From Humibacter sp049446075 (GTDB lineage: Bacteria; Actinomycetota; Actinomycetes; Actinomycetales; Microbacteriaceae): a stretch of 64,000 nt of DNA. Below the pieces are notes generated by a model. It had not been told where the DNA came from, did not search any database, and saw only the letters and a list, made by a program, of their open reading frames with translations. Both the position numbers and the translations under genes were made by a program. Each line of letters begins with the position of its first letter. The first letter of the stretch is position 1. This document shows, piece after piece, positions 57,948 to 64,000 of this stretch. The stretch covers positions 372,001-436,000 of the forward strand of contig NZ_JBMSEB010000003.1 in the NCBI RefSeq assembly GCF_049446075.1. Reading direction: 5' to 3'.

Positions 57948-59094
57948 AGCCGAACCTCATGATCATGCTCGAACCGTTCCTGGTGATCGCGGCGTCGCCG
58001 CTGAGCGAGCGCAGCACGCTGACGAACGGGCGAGCCGCACGTCGTGCAAACCGCCAGTCTGCAGCAAGACCGGCCGACAGCTGGAATTCGGCGCGTTCCG
58101 CGACCGCCGCAGTGGGAGCACGTCGCACGCCGATCGCAACCGTTGACGCGTCCAATGCGCCGAGCCGAAGCAACTCGAGCAGGCACGCGCTGAACGTCGC
58201 ACGCTCCCCTGCCGGCATGCGTGCCAGCAAGCCGTCCTCGTCATCCACGGCGCTCGTCGCGATGCCCGCATCCTCGCGCAGGCGATCGACCCACGTGATG
58301 CGTAGCTGCTGCAATGCGTGCTCGCGGAGCTGAGCTGACACGTCGGTCGCTGCAACGATGTCGTCGGGTGTGATCTCGCCGCGCTCGGCTACGGATGCCA
58401 GCAGCGGGAACGTGGCCCGCCGCAGCTCCTCGAGCTGCTCACGACGCAGGGCCTCCTGCTCCAGATTTCGGAACTCCGGTTCGAGGGCCCGCATACCCCG
58501 CTCGGAGGCGGCGATCCACTCCGTGCTGTACCGGGCAAGGACCGCCCCACTGGTCGCCGCCGCTGCCGCGAGGACGAGCACGGGAGTCGCCGCAACGACG
58601 GCGTAGACGTACGGCGTGTTCGCGATCTGCAACGACGCGTGCTGCTCCGCAGCCAGCACGCCCACCACGAGTGCCCCGAGCAGGCCGAAGACGATGATCT
58701 CCCACGGCGGGCGCATCCAGAGCAGACCCAAGATGATGAGGCCAACGCCGATCTGGCCCCAGTCGTCTTGCACTAGTCGGTTGTGCCCCCAGGTGGCGAA
58801 TGCAGAACACGCTGCCGCAGAGAGCGTGACGCACACGGCCAGCGCGGCACCTCCCTTGCCAAGGCGCGCGATGCTCGGATGCGCGGCGATCGACAGAATC
58901 ACGCCCGCACCGATCAGCAGGATCACCGCGACGACGGCGAACGCGGGATGCACGATCTCGCTTCGGTTGATGATGCTCTCCAGCACGGCGTAGCCGACGG
59001 CAAGAGCCGACACCAGAGGCGCGAGGCCCCACGCCGCGGCGGCCCCGATCGGGTCGAGGCGGGCGGGAGCCCGATCGAGCATGACGTGCGTCAT
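57934..59094 (-). CDS. Membrane protein resembling a degenerate sensor kinase
   Basis: 386-residue protein I cannot name. About seven membrane helices occupy residues 15-215 in a layout like the neighbouring kinase. A charged coiled-coil-like segment follows (EFRNLEQEALRREQLEELRR), and then a 130-residue helical and beta-containing cytoplasmic domain. Where a kinase would carry the H-box, N-box and G-box there is no His, no N-x-x-H/S and no DxGxG; the Gly-rich ATP lid is absent. It overlaps both the kinase (ATGA) and the response regulator, so it belongs to the same signalling unit and may sense a signal or regulate the kinase. Confidence 0.75.
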   Translation of the reverse strand: MTHVMLDRAPARLDPIGAAAAWGLAPLVSALAVGYAVLESIINRSEIVHPAFAVVAVILLIGAGVILSIAAHPSIARLGKGGAALAVCVTLSAAACSAFATWGHNRLVQDDWGQIGVGLIILGLLWMRPPWEIIVFGLLGALVVGVLAAEQHASLQIANTPYVYAVVAATPVLVLAAAAATSGAVLARYSTEWIAASERGMRALEPEFRNLEQEALRREQLEELRRATFPLLASVAERGEITPDDIVAATDVSAQLREHALQQLRITWVDRLREDAGIATSAVDDEDGLLARMPAGERATFSACLLELLRLGALDASTVAIGVRRAPTAAVAERAEFQLSAGLAADWRFARRAARPFVSVLRSLSGDAAITRNGSSMIMRFGFVAA

Positions 59095-60296
59095 CAGGCC
59101 GACCCACCGACCGGTTCCGCGGGCACCACCATCAGAACGGATGTCCCCGCTCCCGGCTTCGAGAACACGGAGACCGAACCGCCCACGCGCTCGACCCTGT
59201 CGATCACGGAGTGAAGCAGCCCCAACCGGTCGTTCCCTTGGCCGGCGAGTGTGCCGACGTCGAACCCTCGACCGCCGTCCACGACGACGAGTGAGACCGA
59301 GCCACCGGAGGCCGACAGCATCACCTCCGCGGACGACTGCCCTGAGTGCTTCAGTACGTTGACCAGGCACTGCCGCGCCGCAAGACCCAGCGCCCGGCGG
59401 GCATCCGACTCCAGCGACGCGTACGGCGAGAGATCGCCCGTCACTTCGACGACCAGCCCAGCATCTCTGGCCTGGGCGATAGCGTGAGCCAATTCGCTGG
59501 CACGCCACCCCCCATCGTCGGCCGACCCGCGCGGATCCGCGCGCTGCGCCTCCTCCGTCCAATGACGGATGTCTGCCTGCAGCCGCGACCGAAGCCGATC
59601 GGAGACGGGACCGGGCGGGATGCTTGCTATCGCGGCCAGTTCGCTCAGGGTCGTGTCGTGCAGTTCGGCACGCAGCTCCGCTGTCACGGCGCTGCGCAGG
59701 TCGTCCGCGTGCTGTTGGCGGAGCATCCTGAGGATCAGCGTGTGCGTGCCGCGATATGCGCTGCGGGTGACGCCGTGGAAGAGCAGCAGCGCCATGAACA
59801 GCACATACGTCGCCAGCGAGATGGAGTCGAAGCGGAAGTCGCGCCCCGCCACGACGGCCGCCGCGAATACGGCCACGTCACCCGCGGCGTACGCGAGAGT
59901 CGCCCAGAGCACGCCGACCCTGGCATCCGAGCCGGATCCCCCGATCAGCATGAGCGCGACAAGCGGCAAGGCGACCACGAACAGGTTCGTGTCGGTGTAC
60001 GTGACCGTCTGCTCGAGCAACGCGACCGTGTAGGCGAACGTGGATGCCACCCCGACCGCGATGTAGGCGACCAACGCAGGCAGACTGGGCCTCGTCATCA
60101 CGAGGATCATGACGGCCACCATCGGGAGCAGGCATCCGGCTGCCCACCAGCGCACGTCACCGGACAGGAACACTCCTGGCGCGAGAACGGATGCCAGCGC
60201 TGCCGATAAGCAGATCAGCGCGGCTATCTGAGTGGACCGAGCGATCGCGTGGTTGCCGGCCTCGCGCGCCACCTGGGCCGGAACCCCGAGAGACAT
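59094..60296 (-). CDS. Sensor histidine kinase (DesK/NarX-like)
   Basis: 400-residue kinase with about six N-terminal membrane helices (residues 25-180) and no extracellular domain of note. The phospho-acceptor His213 lies in AELRAELHDTTLSEL, matching the HisKA_3 dimerisation helix. The ATP-binding domain has LVNVLKHS (N-box, Asn313), VVDGGRGFD (G1-like) and DRLGLLHSVIDRVERVGGS (lid). It is the first gene of a three-gene unit with the degenerate membrane partner and the LuxR-type regulator. The signal is unknown. Confidence 0.92.
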   Translation of the reverse strand: MSLGVPAQVAREAGNHAIARSTQIAALICLSAALASVLAPGVFLSGDVRWWAAGCLLPMVAVMILVMTRPSLPALVAYIAVGVASTFAYTVALLEQTVTYTDTNLFVVALPLVALMLIGGSGSDARVGVLWATLAYAAGDVAVFAAAVVAGRDFRFDSISLATYVLFMALLLFHGVTRSAYRGTHTLILRMLRQQHADDLRSAVTAELRAELHDTTLSELAAIASIPPGPVSDRLRSRLQADIRHWTEEAQRADPRGSADDGGWRASELAHAIAQARDAGLVVEVTGDLSPYASLESDARRALGLAARQCLVNVLKHSGQSSAEVMLSASGGSVSLVVVDGGRGFDVGTLAGQGNDRLGLLHSVIDRVERVGGSVSVFSKPGAGTSVLMVVPAEPVGGSA

Positions 60297-60386
60297 CGTG
60301 AGGATTATGGCATGCGAACATCCTTTCCTGTACCCCTGCGTTGTACCCCGATCGGGCCAGAGCCGGCTGTGGGCGGCGCCGCATCG

Positions 60387-61511
60387 TCAGAACAGCGTCA
60401 CTCGTTCCTCGGCCGAAACCGGCGGTGGTGCTCCTGATGGACCCGTTGCGGCCGCGTTATCGCCTGTAGCCGGATCGAAAAACACCCGGTCGCCGTTCTC
60501 GTTCCGCAACGAGTTCAGCGCCTCCGAGCGCACCCCGCCGGTCACCGGGTCTTCTTCGCCTCTGAGCAACCCGTGCGCCGCGATCAGCGGCTTCATCCTG
60601 GCGGCCAGCCACTTGCGGTATTCCACCGGCGCATACGTCTTCGAGCCGTACATCGCCCGATACTTCGGCACGAGCTCAGGATGCTCGCGCTCGAGCCACA
60701 TCATGTACCACTCCTTCACCCCCGGCTTCAGATGCAGAGCCGTGTACAGCACGGAGCTCGCGCCGGCATCCTTGGCCGCGGCCAGCGCCGCATCTAGTTG
60801 GGCCCTGGAGTCGGTGAGGTAGGGCAGGATCGGCATCATGAACACGGAGCATTGGAGCCCGTGCTCGCGCACGGCCCGCACCGTCTCGAGCCTCGCCTTC
60901 GTGCTCGGCGTTCCGGGCTCCACCGATTTCTGCAGCTCGTCGTCGTAGACCGCGATCGACATCGCGAGGTCGACGGGGACGCGCGTGGCGGCATCCGCCA
61001 AGAGATCGAGGTCGCGGCGCAGCAGGGTTCCCTTGGTGAGGATGCTCAACGGGGTGCCCGAGTCCGCCAACGCCTGGATGATGCCCGGCATCAGCCGGTA
61101 GCGGCCTTCCGCCCTCTGGTACGGGTCGGTGTTGGTGCCCAGAGCGACCGGATGCCTGCCCCAGCTCGGCTTCGCGAGCTCCTTCCGCAGCACCTCGGCC
61201 ACGTTCACCTTGACGATGATCTCGCGGTCGAAGTCGGTTCCCATGTTGAGGTCGAGGTAACGATGAGTGGGACGAGCGAAGCAGTACAGGCATGCATGCT
61301 GGCAGCCACGGTACGGGTTGATGGTCCAGCCGAACGGCATGCTCCCTCCGCCGCCGGGAACCTTGTTGAGCGCCGACTTCGCGAGCACCTCATGGAAGGT
61401 CACGCCAGCGAACTCGGGAGTGCGCACCGACCGCACGAGGTTGTTGATTTTTGCCAGGCCCGGCAAGGCATCCGGCTGCTCCACCGTGACTTCTTGACCG
61501 CTCCACCGCAC
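60387..61511 (-). CDS. Rv2578c-type radical SAM protein
   Basis: 374-residue radical SAM enzyme of unknown reaction, related to Rv2578c and to the SplB-like superfamily. It starts with a short leader (VRWSGQEVTVEQPDALPGL), then the cluster motif CQHACLYC (Cys70, 74, 77) in WTINPYRGCQHACLYCFARP, and LGTNTDPYQRAEGRYRL, which is characteristic of this group. The GTG start at 61511 was chosen by homology; the frame extends upstream without support. A Gly/Pro/Ala-rich tail follows the last conserved segment. The enzyme is conserved in actinobacteria but no substrate is known. Confidence 0.88.
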   Translation of the reverse strand: MRWSGQEVTVEQPDALPGLAKINNLVRSVRTPEFAGVTFHEVLAKSALNKVPGGGGSMPFGWTINPYRGCQHACLYCFARPTHRYLDLNMGTDFDREIIVKVNVAEVLRKELAKPSWGRHPVALGTNTDPYQRAEGRYRLMPGIIQALADSGTPLSILTKGTLLRRDLDLLADAATRVPVDLAMSIAVYDDELQKSVEPGTPSTKARLETVRAVREHGLQCSVFMMPILPYLTDSRAQLDAALAAAKDAGASSVLYTALHLKPGVKEWYMMWLEREHPELVPKYRAMYGSKTYAPVEYRKWLAARMKPLIAAHGLLRGEEDPVTGGVRSEALNSLRNENGDRVFFDPATGDNAAATGPSGAPPPVSAEERVTLF

Positions 61512-61714
61512 CGCTCTATTCGAACATTTCTTCGAGCAAAAGGCAAGCCGCACGGGTCGAGTACCGTTTGCTTCTGCGAGTCTCGGCGAACCGCGGTGAA
61601 GGTCTTTCCGGACAGACGCAACCCTTATTCAGGACATCGGGCGCCGCGCCCACACTATGTCGACGCCGGCCCTGCAATCCTGAAATGAGGTTGGCCCGGG
61701 ACCGGGCCCTGGCC

Positions 61715-63549
61715 TCACCGCATGGGCGCCAGTCCCAGCTCGGCGCCCGTCCAGCGCCGCCGCAGCCAGCGGTCGTGGCTCGCCACGACAACCGCTCCCG
61801 GGTAGCCGCCGAGGGCATCCTCGAGTTCACCCGCGAGCGCGAGCGAGAGGTGGTTCGTCGGCTCGTCGAGGAGGAACACGTGCGGCGGACGCGCGATAAT
61901 CAGCGCCAGCGCGAACCGGCGCTGCTGCCCTACCGACAGCGCCCCGACCGGACGGTCGAGGTCGCGCGGCGCCATCAGGCCGAGCGACGTGAGCGGCAGT
62001 TGTTCCGCGCGCCGTTCGCCCAGCGCCTTCTCGTACACCGCGCGGGGCGTGGCCGACGGATCCGCGAAGCGCACGTCCTGCTCGAGAAGCCCGACCCGCA
62101 GTCCCCTGCGCCGTGTCACGGAGCCGGAGTCCGGCTGGATCGTGCCGGCGAGCAGCCCGAGCAGCGTCGACTTGCCCGCTCCGTTCGGGCCGGTGATGAG
62201 CATCCGAGCGTCGGGCTCGACGCGCATCCGGTCCACTGCAGGCGGTGGTCGACGCTGGCATCCGTGACCTGGATCAACGTGCCCGCGGACTCGTCCAGCC
62301 CGTGGGCACCGCTCGGGATGCCCGAGAACGTCAGCAGTGCCGGCGGCTTTCGCACCTGGTTGCGCTCGAGTTCGTCCACTCGGCCCTGAGCGTTCCGCAC
62401 CCGCCTGGCGATCTGGGCGTCGACCCGCTGGCCCTTGAACACGCCGATGAACTTGTCGTTGTCTCTCGGCGCGCGTGCGGCATGCGTGGATCGTGCGGTC
62501 ACTGCTGCGGAGTGCTTGAGCCTGTTCAGTTCGTCCTGCTCGTCGCGGTACTGACGCTCCCAACGCTCGCGTTCGGCCGCCTTGTGCGCGAGGTAGGCCG
62601 TGAACACGCCCTCGCCGCTCGATGGTCGTCCGAACACCGTGGCTCCGTTCCCGGATGCCTGCACCGCCGCGCGTCCGGACCCTGCGGCCGCGCCACCCTG
62701 TCCGTCGGCAACGCGCGCCGCGAGGCTCGTTCGCGAAGGGTCGAGGTCGACGAGCGCTGTTGCGACCGTGTCGAGGAACACCCGGTCATGGCTCGCGAAG
62801 AGCACGGGACCGTTCCACTCGACCAACTGCCGTTGCAGAAACTCGACCGCGTCGTCGTCCAGGTGGTTGGTCGGCTCGTCGAGCAGCAGCGCGTCTGGCC
62901 GGCTCAGCAGCAGTGCGGCCATGGCGAACCTGCTGCGCTGTCCGCCGGAGACCTCGCCGAGTGTGCGGGCCAGCGGTATGCCCTGCACACCCAAGCCGGC
63001 GAGAACGCGATCACGACGGGAGTCGACGCTCCAGACATCCGCTCGCTCGGCGCCCGCGAGCGCCGCCTCGTACACGGCGGATGCCCGCGCGAGTTCGTCG
63101 TCATCGGATGCCTCCCCCAGCGCGATCCCGGCAGCATCGAGTTGCCGCTCCACGGCTCGCACGTCGGCGAGGGCATCCTCGATGAGCGACTCGAGGGAAT
63201 CGTCTGGCGAGAAGCGCACCTCCTGCCAGAGGAATCCGGTGCGGGACGGACGCGCGACGGAGCCGCGATCGGGTGCTTCGACGCCGGCGAGCACGCGAAG
63301 AAGCGTGGACTTTCCGACGCCGTTCTCGCCGATCAGCCCAACGCGCGCGCCGGGTGGAACCGTGAGCGAGACATCCGTGAGCACGACACGCGGGCCGTAG
63401 CTGAGCGAGACGCCGTCCGCGCGCACGTGATCGGCACGGCTGTATTCCGCGCCGATCGCAGGAGTCGCGATGTCGACATCCGCAAACGACCGCTGAACGA
63501 CCGGGCTGTGGATGGATGGAGTAGATGGGGATGAGGAACGCACTGGCAT
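61715..63549 (-). pseudogene. ABC-F family ATP-binding protein gene broken by a frameshift
   Basis: Two ATPase domains of an ABC-F translation factor/antibiotic-resistance type protein are present but in different frames. The first covers about 438 residues from the ATG at 63549: Walker A GENGVGKST, signature VSGGQRSRFAM, Walker B ALLLDEPTNHLDDD. Reading shifts near 62236 (in a CTGCAGTGGAC word, where restoring one G gives a continuous frame RLQ-V-DRMRV), after which the second domain continues with Walker A GPNGAGKST, signature LSVGQQRRFAL and LLDEPTNHLS to the stop at 61715. Total about 612 codons. The break may be a true mutation or a sequencing error. Confidence 0.82.
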
Positions 63550-63910
63550 GGAACCGCCTTTGGGCGGCCGAGGACTCGATGAGCCGCGTCGGCCTGGATT
63601 CGGTTCGCCCGGCATCCGTCGACGACGTCAGGTGCCGCGACAGCGAGTCGCTGCCGACGGATGCCGAGCGCGAGGATCCCGCCGGGCGTTGGCCCCCGAG
63701 GTCAGAAGCAGCCGATCGTTCCATGAAGTGCGCGCAAGGCGGCCGTCACGGGGACGGTGACCGTTCTTCGTCGGGTGCGCTGCGGTGCGACATCGATGTG
63801 TCGCGCATCCGCAGGGGTCGAGCCTCATGCGCGGGACGAAGGATGGTCAGTTCTTCATAGCGTGCGAGACGTTACCAGACTTGCGAGTCACTGTCCACGT
63901 CGTCCACGGC

Positions 63911-63982
63911 GCGACTGCGCCAGCTCGTGGCGATTGCGCCACAAAGCCTGGCGCAACAACGCACACCTGGCGCAACGGTCGC
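63911..63982. repeat. Second nested double hairpin of the TTGCGCCA family
   Basis: Inner arms TTGCGCCA (63934-63941) and TGGCGCAA (63949-63956) enclose a 7-base loop. Outer arms are TGCGCCAG (63916-63923) and CTGGCGCA (63967-63974), extended by GCGAC and GTCGC. The layout matches the element at 44522-44586. It lies in the 385-bp gene-free end (63616-64000), where I see no convincing coding region; a TAG at 63986-63984 on the minus strand may be the end of a gene outside the window. Confidence 0.88.
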
Positions 63983-64000
63983 GCTAGAAGCGGCGGGTCA

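Noticed and set aside
63616..63910. Small open frames after the ABC-F gene.
   Set aside because: Their translations are Arg/Ser-rich and mutually overlapping without a ribosome site or motif.

Overview
The window is chromosomal DNA from a high-GC Gram-positive actinobacterium, most likely of the family Microbacteriaceae. The signs are very high GC with long spurious ORFs opposite real genes, frequent GTG/TTG starts and ATGA/GTGA gene overlaps, mycobacterial-type loci (RamB-like regulator, Rv3654c-Rv3659c-type Tad locus, Rv2578c-type radical SAM protein), and an over-used GGATGCC/GGCATCC heptamer. The genus assignment is not attempted. No insertion sequence, prophage, CRISPR array or rRNA was seen; the region reads as core chromosome, and its unusual content is repeat elements and lineage-specific gene changes.

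Layout. 1-1308 is the 5' part of PTS enzyme I (minus), which runs off the window. 1402-5486 carries a BrkB/YihY membrane protein, exonuclease III, TrpS and a HAD hydrolase. 5590-9612 is a complete riboflavin operon (FMN riboswitch, ribD, ribE, ribBA, ribH). 9667-12971 (minus) holds a small membrane protein, a triple tandem repeat, and a three-gene ABC-2 exporter. 13079-17972 (plus) has a fused ABC exporter with an odd insertion in its nucleotide-binding domain and a lactate-dehydrogenase-type FAD/Fe-S oxidoreductase. GTP-dependent PEP carboxykinase and a RamB/ScfR-type regulator diverge at 20133-20280. 21833-26441 (minus) is a run of five genes: DGPF/YCII protein, ECF sigma factor (ECF42-like), CHAD protein, thiolase, short-chain dehydrogenase. 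26698-30984 (minus) holds a PBP4-type carboxypeptidase with a huge cytoplasmic tail, an oxidoreductase, tRNA-Thr and a TetR regulator. 31027-37430 (minus) is topA-tmk-holB-secreted peptidase. 38150-42146 has a small orphan gene and a Tad-type pilus/secretion cluster.

42515-44491 is acetyl-CoA synthetase. 44610-54289 contains RidA, a DUF4177 protein, three tandem class A penicillin-binding proteins with a metallophosphoesterase between the first two, and tRNA-Pro. 54551-57238 (minus) has a flavin monooxygenase, a second RidA, a low-molecular-weight tyrosine phosphatase and thymidine kinase. 57294-60296 (minus) is a signalling triad: sensor kinase, a kinase-like membrane protein without a catalytic core, and a LuxR-type response regulator. 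A radical SAM protein and an ABC-F gene broken by one frameshift close the window.

Themes. Central carbon control (RamB-like regulator beside pckG, lactate oxidation, acs, thiolase) and cell-wall synthesis (four PBPs) dominate. The noncoding space holds at least three families of dispersed palindromes: a conserved-flank element with two different palindromic cores (10163-10379, 26577-26705), a GAGTAG/GTATCGAAACC element that supplies the stop codons of two genes (17952-18032, 21727-21810), and a double hairpin built on TTGCGCCA (44522-44586, 63911-63982). The end of tRNA-Pro and its terminator are also duplicated 137 bp downstream.
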